From NCBI GenBank assembly GCA_910592205.1, contig CAJVPJ010000157.1, positions 1-39,059 of the forward strand: DNA of 39,059 nt, in the 5' to 3' direction. The notes beneath the pieces were generated by a model. It searched no databases. It had not been told where the DNA came from and saw nothing but the letters and a program-made list of their open reading frames with translations. This stretch comes from Paraglomus occultum (Eukaryota > Glomeromycota > Glomeromycetes > Paraglomerales > Paraglomeraceae). The position numbers and the translations under genes were made by a program. Each line of letters starts with the position of its first letter. The stretch's first letter is position 1. This document shows, in pieces, positions 1-10,953 of this stretch.

Positions 1-1520
1 TAGTAATCTTCTCTGCCCGTCAGAGGCTGGTCGTAGACGGTAGAATAGTATAAATTTAGTTTTATTAATGTATTATGGTACTATATACTAAATGACGACT
101 CTATACAGACCGATAACGATGATGAAAACGAATCAGCGATCCACTGATATACCTGACGCAATTCGCAACAAAATATCGATCGCGCAATGTAGAATGGATT
201 AGACAAAAAATGCTAAGAAGAGGTGAGAAGAGTAGTTCTTGTCGTTTATTGTTGGTGATTGTACGCATTCCAAAACACGGCTTGGTAGAAAATTTTGCCG
301 TGCAAGGTGTAAAAGATAACTTGTATAGACTTGGTTTACTTTAGGTACGTTAGATATATGCTATCAAGCGGCTGACATTGAGTTAACGCTAGCAGTTGGA
401 AGATATACCAGATACAATTGTCTCACTAACTAAAGTGGCGAGACGTCTGGCGCTAGCTAATAGCGAAGAATCAAAAGCATGTAACTGTTAATCGGACTGT
501 TCAACGAGGTGTTCATGTAAGAGTGAATAGTATTTGTAGTCAACGTTGTTATCGAAACTACATATAACCTGCCGCGTACCCTGTTGCGCATAAATTTTGT
601 GATTATATCGCATAGATATCACTCTGAGCTTATTCCGATTTGGGTCGACCCTATTCCGAATTGGGTCAGTTTTCGATTTGGGTCAGAACATATCTATCAG
701 TCGCTGTCCAAAATGTATCTTGATTCTGCATTTGTAAAATCAATTTAGAAATTCTTGTATGTGCATTATTTATTACAAAATTGAACTATTCTTATGCTTG
801 TCGTATTTCGTCTGGTTCGATATAGTCCTGATTATTAAAAAAGAGATTGTTAACGTAAATAGTATATTGACTTTTACAGTAAATAAAGAGATTTCAACAT
901 AACCGTTTGTGAAAACCAAAAATTTTATAAATTTATCAAGCCATTTACAGAAGAGAAAAAAACAAATTTCTTGCATTAAAAAAGTCGTTTACGCCCCGCC
1001 TGCCAACGACGGGCAGGCTATGCCATTACCTTCCCGGTTGTTATGATGATTATTAACATTACACGACATCTCATTATTGCAAATTTTTGACTTTAGGATC
1101 GTTCTATTATCCTATGCAGTATTCAAGTGCGACTACGGTGTTCTCAATAAAGAAGGCATTTATTATTTTCTACGTAAACTAATAATTTAATCAATGTAAC
1201 ATTTAAAAAACTTGGGTAGAAAGCCAATTATTGTTATCGAATAAGATTGTAACAAGTATATGTAATACTACTCGTGATGGCTTTATTTAGTTGTTTGTAG
1301 TTAAACAAGAAATTATGTTGAAACAATTATAAAATTTAAAGCCATTTATTTATAACAAGTTAATCAAATATCTTTTTGTTACAATTTTACATTTCGTAGC
1401 ACTTTTCGCTCAAATAAACCCATAAGCAGATATATACACAAGAAAGAACGGACAGATGACAGAACATTATACATAATTATTAGAAACCATGCCATTCCCG
1501 ATTAAGTAATACTGATCAAT
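1..1520. other. Non-coding stretch with short repeats
   Basis: No gene is supported. The frame at 773-976 (minus) is short, hydrophobic and shows no domain. The stretch holds three 14-base repeats at 633-684 and a GC-rich hairpin at 998-1018 (GCCTGCC, 7-base loop, GGCAGGC). A small hairpin lies at the very end (CTCTG at 11-15, CAGAG at 21-25). There are no telomere-type tandem repeats at the terminus. Confidence 0.6.
633..684. repeat. Three spaced copies of a 14-base GGGTC-ending motif
   Basis: Copies at 633-646 (TTCCGATTTGGGTC), 654-667 (TTCCGAATTGGGTC) and 671-684 (TTTCGATTTGGGTC). Between the first two lies the 10-base palindrome GGGTCGACCC at 642-651. Short spaced repeats of this type are common near the ends of DNA transposons, but no matching second end was found in this arm. 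Confidence 0.6.
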
Positions 1521-3336
1521 TCAAACAATTTCCTTATTATCGTCATCACCAACACTTATTACCACATTTTTATCGTCTGTGATCGCGATATAGTCTACGT
1601 TGACAACGTATTCCTTTAAAAATAATTCTAATGCAAGCTGTCTTTTTTCCATTGTCTCAAATTTCTGGTCGACCGAAAGATCACTTGATAATATAGAGTC
1701 CGAAAATGGGATACTTGGACGTAGACTTTTACGGAGAGTATCTTTAACGTTGTCTCGAATGCGTGGCAACTTTTGGACAAAACCCCATGGACCCATTGCC
1801 TTGACTCCTGTGTAAAGAAAAAAACAAGAGGGATTAATACAAACGCGTAACCAAATACGTATAGACTTGACAGGGATGCAGAGTAGTAAATAAATAGAAA
1901 TTAGTTTATATACCGAATAAGAACACATAAAGTGTTGTTACAAAACTGTATATACCGCCTGTTGAACTGAATAAATCAATAGCCGATAAATTACTAGTAG
2001 TTAAACAATGATACATGTTAGCGTACGATTGACTGTTCAACAATACTTCTTGTATAATTCAAACATCTTAAACGCCCACGACACTCACGAGTTTTCAGTT
2101 TCTACTGTAACTACATAAGATCTGGGTCTTATTACTACAGTCGCGTAATATGTGTGGTCAGCTGGATAAGGTACTGAGGACAAATATTTCGATTAGCACA
2201 TGTATTTACTTTGATAAAATAGGAATTGCTTGATTTATTATCCTATACCGTTTACTAGTTTCGCTTACCAAATATGCTGTCTATCAACGCTATCTCCAAA
2301 TGAGCGCCATTTCCAGAAAGTCTGTTTACGGCACTTTGCTCAAGACGTTTATGTACTTTACGTTCGTAAAGAAGATGGTACGACTAAGTTAATAAAGATG
2401 TTATTGTCATTAGCATACGTATTGTGGACATTATCGACATTATCGAGTAATATATCCAAATCTATACTTACTTGGTATTGACTAACAAAGTAGACGTTAC
2501 TGGAATCCGCTGTAGATTCGTAGTCATTCAATGATTTAAACACTGATCTGTGCTTATCCGCGTTGCTCAAAGCGATATCTGTTTCTAAAAGTTTTATGTT
2601 TTCCCCGTTAGAACATACGGTATCATAATCACATTGGGATTGTTATTATTCGCCATAACTTATACTAGCATACTTTGATCAAAAAACGTTGCAAGCATGA
2701 GAGCGTCAGTATTGGCAGTGTATGTTGAATCCGTTATATTAATTGACAAAGCGAGCGCAAATAAAGCGGATGCGTTAATGTTTTCCTGATCGATGTTGGG
2801 ATCACGAAACTGCAAGTCGAGTGCATTGACGCTTCCGATGTAGCCGCTTTCTGGATCGAATACATTGGGGATGATGTATTGGTTACAGTCAAGAGTAGTT
2901 CCTAACATACAGACAACATACATATTAGGATTGAAAATAGATAAACTTATTAAAATTTGCTACTTTGTTATATGACGTTACCATCCAAAAACACTTGAGT
3001 GCAGTTTATAGTAAAGTTATAAGCAGCGACAAAATAGGCGACTGGAGTAAAAAAAAGAATAAACTTATTAATATTATATAGCGGATTAATTTTGTTATAC
3101 TAGTAAAAGATTTACATACCTGGTGGAGGAATACCGCCACTATTCTGTTGCTTATAGATTAAGGTTCTTTCATCTTTGGCCAGTTTGTATGCTTTATAAC
3201 AAAAATAAATTCCTACGCATATGTAGAAACTATATAAAACTAACATTCTCATTTTTCGGATAAAAGGAATCTCGGAACGACGTGGAGGAATACGCTTGGC
3301 GAGCATATCTTTTACTTTCTCTTTTATCGTGCTCAT
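1521..3336 (-). CDS. Two-span membrane protein of unknown function, eight exons
   Basis: Exons by mirror of the right-arm copy: 3120-3336, 2982-3041, 2674-2901, 2472-2584, 2269-2383, 2089-2173, 1914-1993 and 1521-1807. All junctions are GT..AG and in phase, giving 394 residues. A short basic N-terminus leads into a first membrane span at about residues 31-50. A lumenal or extracellular domain follows, to about residue 275, with sequons NFT, NCT, NAS and NIT and two cysteines that could pair. A second span lies at about 280-299, and a basic cytoplasmic tail carries GPWGFVQ and ELFLKEYVVNVDY. The architecture recalls an uncharacterised family I associate with Rhizophagus; this is memory, not a search. 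The start ATG sits in a good context (ACAATGAGC). No function is known. Confidence 0.75.
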
Positions 3337-3400
3337 TGTGGTAAAAATTAAAAACTGTTAACACGGGTAAAGTTTAAATACCAAAATATTTTTCTTGGTT

Positions 3401-3601
3401 TTAGTTGAAACGTAAACCTTTTACGTAAAGGACAGCTTCTGGCGACTGGCAGTATTTATAATAATAATTCCTCGTGATAGTGTGTTGTGTTATCAAGCTT
3501 ATTTTTAGCGAAAGTTGTATTAATACTAAAAGCACAATGCAAATAAATAAACCTAATTGAATGAACTCATTCACGCTCTTGTTGTCAGTAGTATTGTCCA
3601 A
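3401..3601 (-). pseudogene. Truncated HMG-box-like fragment
   Basis: A 66-codon frame with no ATG (first possible start is TTG). It reads like a shortened HMG box. A helix-1-like stretch begins NEFIQLGLF, a helix-2-like KISLITQHT follows, and the start of helix 3 reads SPEAVLYVKGL before the stop. The middle is hydrophobic enough to be a membrane span instead. It ends 64 bases before the membrane-protein start and could alternatively be an upstream exon of that gene, since a GTAAAA donor and TTAACAG acceptor exist in phase, but no start codon supports that. Family assignment is by eye only. Confidence 0.3.
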
Positions 3602-4402
3602 AAAGATAATAAAGCTGTACTTTAAAATTTATTTTAATGTTTGTTCTATTTTTAGCTTGTTATAAATAGTTTTGACATTTTCTACATTCGATAAAACTTT
3701 TCACTATTTTAGACGCGGCAGTTATCAGCAGGTCGAGTAAAACAAACGATCGGAGGTTACGTTCTTAATTAATGGTCAGGGGGTCTGATAACATAAATTT
3801 GATGGTGGTAAGCATTACCTGATTGTGTTCTAATGTAAGCATAACAAAGACATCCTTCTGTTTACGTAAAATATTTGTAGTAAAAGAGAAAAAGTTATAT
3901 GCGTCTAACCGAATAACAAGTTTAAATCCAACCATTCAATTAGGCTAACAAGTGTTGAATTGTTAAAATGCTTCTTAATGATGGATAATTATAGATTAGA
4001 TGGCCAATTCGCGGCAATTGGTGACACAAGCAAAGATCAGACTTTAACTGATACAAGTAGCACATAACGGTATCCAATGATATGTTGAATGCAGGCACGG
4101 TACGCAAATTCACCAATCGTGATATTATAATTAATACAAAATTGTGTTAATTGGTTTGTTGTGAAAACAAAAGACGCCCTTAAAAACGAGTTTAAAGCAA
4201 GTTATAAACGTACATTTGCAATATAACCTATGAATCAAACGCAGACATTATCTCCACCACGTCTTTGTTATGTTAGTGAGAGTATATAATTGAGAAACTT
4301 TTATACAGTTTGTTGAGGCAAATCTTATTAATATAGTCTATTGCTAATTGTTACGTTATTGCGTGTTCGTATGTTGACATTAATATTACGCATCAAAGTT
4401 GT

Positions 4403-4435
4403 AGATTGGGCATTTCTTTATCAAATGCCCAATCT
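4403..4435. repeat. Perfect 13-base-pair hairpin
   Basis: AGATTGGGCATTT at 4403-4415 and its exact reverse complement at 4423-4435 enclose a 7-base loop (CTTTATC). Nothing nearby suggests a gene end. It may be a small transposon remnant. Confidence 0.7.
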
Positions 4436-4801
4436 TACCGTTTACGGCAAATAGACGACCATAAAATCTCTCACAGATCACTTCCTTTTATATTTTAATC
4501 CTTAAATAGGACCTCATATTTGGCATACTAATACTGTTGTAGTCTGCACGTTTTGCAATATATCGGAGCATGATGGACGAGCTATAGTTTGGGTGGGATG
4601 GTTTTTTTTTCAAACCGTAATAGGAAAGCCGACAATGTTAAGTAAATGTTTAAACTTGTGACAATTTAACCTAATTTGACTGTCGGGTTGATCGTTGGCA
4701 GTTACACGAAGACTTGTGCTCCGGTCATAGTCATGGGATTTCCCTATTCACTTTGAAACCCTCGTTTTGAATAAGGTTTTTTTTTTTGAGTTTTCCGAAT
4801 T

Positions 4802-5155
4802 TTGACAATTTCAATTTCAGCCAACATTTTGAGTAACATTGCCCCCCAAGATGTCAACTTTGCCAAGGCCCTGTGCTACAGCAACACAAAATCGCATGAT
4901 AAGAACACTGTACCACGTCAGAATGTATATCTTTTTTTAGCACGCTTACAAAAAATTGCATGCCTGTCAAATATGGTAGCGTATCTATGAAGCTTAAATT
5001 AGTATGGTGTGGAGAAACAGCACAACAGATTTGTTTATGCAATTGACTATGAGAAGCGTTGCCATTGTATGTCTAACTTTGTTCAAAGAAACGCCACCTG
5101 TTGCAGACAAACCGAAAACGATAAGCAATTAATTAGCTCAGGTAAACAGATATGA
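4802..5155 (+). pseudogene. Decayed HMG-box-like gene with two in-frame stops
   Basis: One reading frame of 118 codons is interrupted only by TGA at 4988-4990 and TAG at 5000-5002. Before the first stop it carries VPRQNVYLFLARLQK, like the Pro-Arg-x-Asn-x-Phe/Tyr start of an HMG box and helix 1, then LSNMVAYL like helix 2. After the stops, YGVEKQHNRFVYAIDYEKR resembles helix 3 and its basic end. A TTTCAATTTCAG acceptor-like site at 4808-4819 could mark an exon start. The two halves lie in the same frame, so point mutations rather than indels broke it. Assignment to the MATA_HMG group is inference from spacing and composition. Confidence 0.4.
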
Positions 5156-5485
5156 GATAATCAAGCAGTAAAGATAATGTTCTATTGTCGAATGCTTATT
5201 TATCGGAACTGAACGTTTTCTTAAATCGGATTCTTATCATCATGCAACCAAGATACAAAGAGCTTCAAATATTGAGTAGCGGATGTGTTTACGCAATGTT
5301 GCTAAAGATAATGCAAATTTGTACGTATTATTCCATATGGGCTAATGGTTTATTTTTTGCGTAAATAATAGCCTTTGTTTATTGCAATTTCGTAGTAATA
5401 GAAGAAAGAGATAGTAAAACGTTAAAAAATGCTTGCTTAAATATAATTTTATTTTGTTATATGACGGAAATTTAAATTAAAGTTG

Positions 5486-5653
5486 CTAACTAAGAAAAAT
5501 GTTGCTGTAAATGTAAACACAATTCTCGTTTTACAAGTTGCTTTGCATTTTTCGAACGCGTGACAGTGAATTGTTGATGGCTTTTTGCGTATCGGAATTA
5601 ACAATGTAAAGGACAATGAAGAACGATTCATTAATGAGCCATACAAATTGCAT
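5486..5653 (-). pseudogene. HMG-box-like relic with one internal stop
   Basis: A 40-codon ATG frame (5531-5653, minus) continues in frame past TAA at 5531-5533 to a second stop at 5486-5488. The first part reads INESFFIVLYIVNS (helix-1-like) then NNSLSRVRKMQ (helix-2-like). After the stop, NENCVYIYSNIFLS resembles the beginning of helix 3. The overlapping ATG frame at 5449-5688 has no such features. Weak evidence, listed because it fits the pattern of its neighbours. Confidence 0.25.
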
Positions 5654-6519
5654 TTGTGGTTATGAGTATTTGCGTATTTCAGAATCATTTCAAAGTTGCG
5701 TAATTATATATTATTTATCTTTGTAAACGTCAAGTTTTTCTACTATTAAATTTTTAAGTTTAAGTTTGGCCTTTTTTCGTTGACCAAAAATTTTGGGTTT
5801 TGCAACACTATTACTTCGAATGTCGTCATGTATGAATCGATCGCCAGAAACGACGTACTTGGATTTCTAATGGTAATACAACACGTTATGATAACTGTTT
5901 TACGGCGCTTATTGGACTAAGCCAAGTACAGAAAGTGGAACATTTGTCGCTGATTTTGCACGTGTAGTGTAGTAAAATAAACACAGCAAAAATTGTAAGT
6001 GCGAAGCATGCTAGGATAAATAATTTTTTAGAAAATATTTTAATATAAGTCAGCAAAAGTCATAAGAAGATACCGAGAGTGTGTTTTGAAAGAGATTAGG
6101 AGGAGTACCAGACTCTTTTATTGTCATCCGGAGAGAAAAATGTGGCGAGCCAGTTTGAGCTTTCCTATGCTTTTTTTCGATAATATAACACAAATATTTA
6201 TAAACACAACTTACATTCTGCGTATACAGACTTTTGTCATTATGTTTTACAATTTTCTAATTCAATGATTACAACAATTTATTTAAATTAGATGCATTAA
6301 TTTTACTTTTTTTTACCAGACCTTTTCAACAAACACACGTACCAATTTTTCTCATATGATTAAATTCCGTAATAATAATCGCTGCCATAATACACACAAT
6401 TGCTATACCGAAAAAAGTTTTTGAAATTTTATACTTTCTCTGCTTATTACTTATTGTTTATAACTTTATCATTTATTACCCAGCTTAGGTTTAATACAAA
6501 CTTTCAGTCAAATAACTAT

Positions 6520-6725
6520 TTACTTATATTTCCGTATTGTTAGTTTTTCATTTGCAACCTCCGAACATGCATTATCTAAATTGCGAATCTCACCTCTGTC
6601 CATTAAGATTTTTGTCGTCTCCCTAATTGCTTAACCATACGCTTGCGAAAATTAATGTACTGCGCAGCAGGTCTTTTACTATGCAAGTTTTTAGACATAT
6701 CAAAGTTTTCTTCTGGTTCAGTAAA
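6520..6725 (-). pseudogene. HMG-box-like relic split by a one-base frameshift
   Basis: The first frame gives TEPEENFDMSKN, then KRPAAQYINFRKRMVKQLG, a basic helix-1-like segment, and stops at 6603-6605. Moving by one base just before that stop opens a second frame to 6520 with MDRGEIRNLDNACSEVANEK and TIRKYK, like helix 2 running into helix 3. The two frames abut without a gap, so a single-base loss in an A-run (CAAAAATC) explains the break. An ATG lies at 6699 (minus). No longer a working gene if this reading is right. Confidence 0.4.
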
Positions 6726-7696
6726 TTATTTAGCAATAATAATAATCATTAACGCTCTCAATGGTTGGTTAACAGTTGAATAACTCGTAAAAAATTGCCG
6801 TTTACCCAATCCGACTCATACTAGGCGAGACGTTATCCATACTCAGAAGCTGGCGACATTTAATAAGGTGTTTCAACCGTATTACAATCGTAGGTTTGTT
6901 CATAAGATAGGATAATAATTCGCATCTACCATTGTTGATAAATGGTGACTTCTGCACTTAACGTCATCAATATCAGTTCTCATGTTAGTTCAAAAAGTTA
7001 GTAAACGTGCTTTACAAAAAAACATATAAGTAGGACCATCCCTTTACGAGCTGACGGAAATATTTATACAAACATCTTTAACTCTCGCTCGTTTGTTGCT
7101 CTGTTACACTTAGTAATCGCCTTCAGCAAACATATCGCGCTCTGTTGTATTTATTTGTAAGTTTCTTATGCAAATTTACATCACTTTTTGTTGTATGAAT
7201 ATGATAGTTTTAACCTTAATATTAACGCACACACGGGCGTACGCTTATTGTAAACATTCGGGGATATAATATATTACATGCGTCCCGATCAAGCTATTCT
7301 CGATTATAATGTGCATTTGTTGTCCTTCCGTTACGTTCGACTGTATCGGTTTCAATAGCGAGTCGTTTGCAGGATGTAACAAGATTTTTTCGACACAAGT
7401 CTAACGGTGTTTTATTGTGATTAAATTTTATGTCCGATATATCATGCTTATTTTATAATTAATTTTAACTGTCATAACCAATAATCCAATAATAAACTTA
7501 CCGTTCACCTATATGCAAAAATGTTCTTTATGAGAAGTTGATCCTTTATAAAGAGTTGTTACAGAAGAGTATAATATATAAAACATAATAGAAGAATTTT
7601 CTATAAATATGTGGCAACTATCATGGTAATAGTAACAATCATGAGAAATTAAAATGCCAATGTACACTTTCAATTTGATTAGCACCAAGATTCAAA

Positions 7697-10600
7697 TTAA
7701 TATGAGGCAAAGATGAATTTGATTCTAGAGCCTTTGCTAATGTTGTTGTTCCTGTATGTCCAATCAAGATATAAAGAAGTAAGAGATGAATTTGATTCTA
7801 GAGCTTTTGCCAATGCTGTTGCTCCTGCATCTCCAATCTGATTATTATCAAGATATAAAGAAGTAAGAGATGAATTTGATTCTAGAGCTTTTCCTAATGC
7901 TGTTACTCCTGCATCTCCAATCTGATTATAAGAAAGGTACAAAGAAGTCAGAGATGAATTTGATTCTAGAGCTTTTGCCAATGCTGTTGCTCCTGCATGT
8001 CCAATCAGATTATTAGCAAGATATAAAGAAGTCAGAGATGAATTTGATTCTAGAGCTTTTGCCAATGCTGTTGCTCCTGCATGTCCAATTTGATTAGAAT
8101 CAAGATTCAAAGAAATCAGAGATGAATTTGATTCTAGAGCTTTTGCCAATGCTGTTGCTCCTGCATCTCCAATCTGATTATAAGAAAGATACAAAGAAGT
8201 AAGAGATAAATTTGATTCTAGTACTAGAGCTTTTGCCAATGCTGTTGCTCCTGCATGTCCAATCTGATTAGAATCAAGATTCAAAGAAGTCAGAGATGAA
8301 TTTGATTCTAGAGCTTTTCCTAATGCTGTCACTCCTGCATCTCCAATCTGATTATAAGAAAGATACAAAGAAGTCAGAGATGAATCTGATTCTAGAGCTT
8401 TTGCCAATGCTGTTGCTCCTGCATGTCCAATCAGATTATTATCAATATATAAAGAAGTAAGAGATGAATTTGATTCTAGAGCTTTTGCCAATGCTGTTGC
8501 TCCTGCATGTCCAATCTGATTAGAATCAAGATTCAAAGAAGTCAGAGATAAATTTGATTCTAGTGCTTTTCCTAATGCTGTCACTCCTGCATCTCCAATC
8601 CAATTAGTATGCAGATTCAAAGAAGTCAGAGATGAATTTGATTCTAGAGCCTTTGCCAATGCTGTTGCTCCTGCATGTTTAATCCAATTATACCTAAGAT
8701 TCAAAGAAGTCAGAGATGAATTTGATTCTAGAGCTTTTCCTAATGCTGTTACTCCTGCATCTCCTATATTATTAGAGAATAGATTCAAAGAAGTCAGAGA
8801 TGAATTTGAATTTAGAGCTTCTGTCAATTCTGTCACTCCTGCATCTCCAATCCGATTAAACTCAAGATTCAAAGAAGTCAGAGATGAATTTGATTCTAGA
8901 GCTTTTGCCAATATTATTGCTTCTGCATCTCCAATATTATTAAAGACAAGTATCAAAGAAGTGATAGAAGGGTGTAATTTTAAAGTAGCAGACAGTGTTG
9001 TTACACTTTCATAATCTGGCTTATTACTATAAGAAAGGTCCAATGTTTCACCTTTTGACTGTTGGCTCTGATTATTAAATAATAATTCTAATTGTTTGTA
9101 TATGCCTTCACATAATGGTCTTTTATCAGGACTTTCACTACAACATGTTGAGTACAACTGAATATATGTTTCTGGTGTTCCTGGAAATGGCAAATCTCGG
9201 TATCCATTTTTCCTATATTCTGCCACATTCATACATTTCTTACAAGGAATTTGCCCACTAGAAATTTCCCAGAGCAGCACCCCAAGACTGAAAACATCAG
9301 ATTTCTTTCCCCGTTTATATAATGGAACTCTGAATGATAAGGGATCTCTGTATGCAGCAGCACCGTCTCCTATTGATGAGGACATAATCCGTCCAGATAG
9401 ACCAAAATCAGAAATTTTGGCAATACCAGATTTAATAAGAACATTAAAGGAAGACTGTAAATAAGAATTAAAGAATGACATGTGTAAGCTTTTGTGGATA
9501 GTTAGGTTTATGTCAACAGTAACATAATTATGTATTACCAAATCTTTGTGGATAATATCAAGTTTATGCATATATCTTAAACCATTGGTTATCTGCAAGC
9601 CAAGTTCATACTTGTCTTTCCAAGTTAAACTATCAAAGTGCTGCATCAAGTGTTTACGCAAGGTTCCGCCATCAGCAAACTCGAAGACCATATGGTAAAT
9701 ATCGGTTTTGTCTTTTCGATTAAGAAATACGTAATATAATAATAAATAGTAAGTTACGTATAAGTTTAAATATTGGCAATGATGCAATCATACTTACATA
9801 CACCTAAAAGTCTAATAATATTCGGATAACCGCTTACTTTCTTGTGATTTTTCAGCTATAATTGTTAATTATAGGTAAATAGTTGTACACGTAATAAACT
9901 CTATAGATGTGATGAGTATGTTAAAAGGTCGAGAATACCTCTTTGGCAAACTTCTTGTACAATTTTTCCTCATTACCGTGGGCATCCGGATATAACGTCT
10001 TAATGGCGACAGCCATTTTATTGCGTTTTATCGTTGCCTTATATACGACTCCAAAGGCCCCGCCAGCAATAGGCATATGACACATAGTAATGTCGCTTTC
10101 TGAATAACAGCGAATAGAACCCTGTTCAACACTTTTGTCTATCCATTCCTTATTATACACAATATTGGACTCTTCCTGCTGATTACGGATTACTTGAGAT
10201 TGCAAAGATGCTTCATCAATATCCATAGGAGCACAATCGCTTTGTAGTGGAGACACTTGGTGATGGATGTTTCCTTGTAACTGAAACGAATATGATGAAT
10301 AATGGTATGCAAAAAGTGAGCTTTGTACGGGCTGTTTCATAGTAAATCTATCTAGACGAACCTGTGACGGGTAATGCCCCGGAGAAACTCCAAACGTATT
10401 GGGCAGCGGGTTTTGTTTCTGTAATCCATGTTCAGATTGCATCGGCATGAATAATTCGTTCGATGTTTGTCCATCATGTTGCCTTGAATTCTGATACTGC
10501 GACGACCCTCCTCGTTGTTGATATTGCGTAAGCAGGTTTTGCCCAGCCAACGAAGTATCGTTCTGTTGCTGAATAAAACTTGGTAAGTAACGTTCATGCA

Positions 10601-10953
10601 AGCTCCGCCTACAACCGTCCAATACGTACCTGCGTTTGTTGTTCGCTTGCCGGATGCGAAATAGGATATGTTGGCAGACCAGTGGGTAATTGTAAGGAGC
10701 TATACGATGTTTCATATTGTTGTAACTGTCGCTGGGTCTCTATCTCTAGTGATCGCTGATTTGGGTCATCGGTGTAATCCGCAGACTGGTGGTATATGGT
10801 AGGATTACGCAAAGTATAGCGTTGTCGTTGCTGTTGTTGAGCAAAATGGTATGCGGTAGGATTACGCAAACGTGGTTGCTGCTGTTGCTCCTGTTGTTTC
10901 TCTTGTTCCTGCATCAATTCCTCTTGCTGAAAGGTGGTTGCGACCGACGTCAT
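7697..10953 (-). CDS. TKL-type protein kinase fused to leucine-rich repeats
   Basis: Exons 10630-10953, 9939-10568, 9798-9855, 9539-9711 and 7697-9454 give 980 residues. Residues 1 to about 265 are glutamine-rich and probably disordered. The kinase domain spans about 270-525: glycine loop IAGGAFGVV (275-283), VAIK lysine 298, helix-C glutamate 318, catalytic HKDL (Asp394, with Asn399 five residues on), DFG at 411-413, YRDP where most kinases have APE, SDVFSLGVLLWE, and DKRP. Fourteen 28-residue ribonuclease-inhibitor-type LRRs follow (558-951), plus a partial one. The catalytic residues are intact, so it is probably an active soluble signalling kinase with a ligand-sensing LRR tail. The C-terminus is altered by a small deletion after residue 959. 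Introns are 61-86 bases. Such kinases are strongly expanded in Rhizophagus. A further in-phase intron at 10281-10361 is possible but has a weak GTTCGT donor. Confidence 0.85.
7787..8968 (-). repeat. Tandem array of 14 LRR-coding repeats (84 bases each)
   Basis: Units encode SLTSLxLxxNxIGDAGATALAKALESNS with little change; one unit has two extra codons from a 6-base CTAGTA duplication near 8218-8229. Differences concentrate at the positions after LTSL (EF, FS, RY, HT, DS, DN, SY, AN) and at the residue after Asn. Near-identity at DNA level shows recent duplication or homogenisation. Confidence 0.9.

Larger units (their letters stand above)
3337..7696. other. Mostly non-coding stretch between the membrane-protein and kinase genes
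   Basis: It contains four HMG-like fragments annotated separately (3401-3601, 4802-5155, 5486-5653, 6520-6725) and a 13-base-pair hairpin at 4403-4435. T-runs occur near 4601-4610 and 4778-4787. The frame at 6086-6268 (plus, TTG start) shows no family features. In the rest I see only AT-rich sequence without coding signal, RNA gene or transposon ends. Confidence 0.5.

Noticed and set aside
1-30. Possible telomere or hairpin terminus
   Set aside because: Only a 5-base-pair stem and no telomeric tandem repeats; the outer ends are more simply assembly ends.
7787-8968. Regular repeats mistaken for a CRISPR array
   Set aside because: The 84-base units encode LRRs in one open frame without unique spacers, in a eukaryotic gene.
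10352-10597. 81-codon frame inside the kinase N-terminal exon
   Set aside because: Alternative phase of glutamine-rich codons; overlaps the spliced kinase exon.
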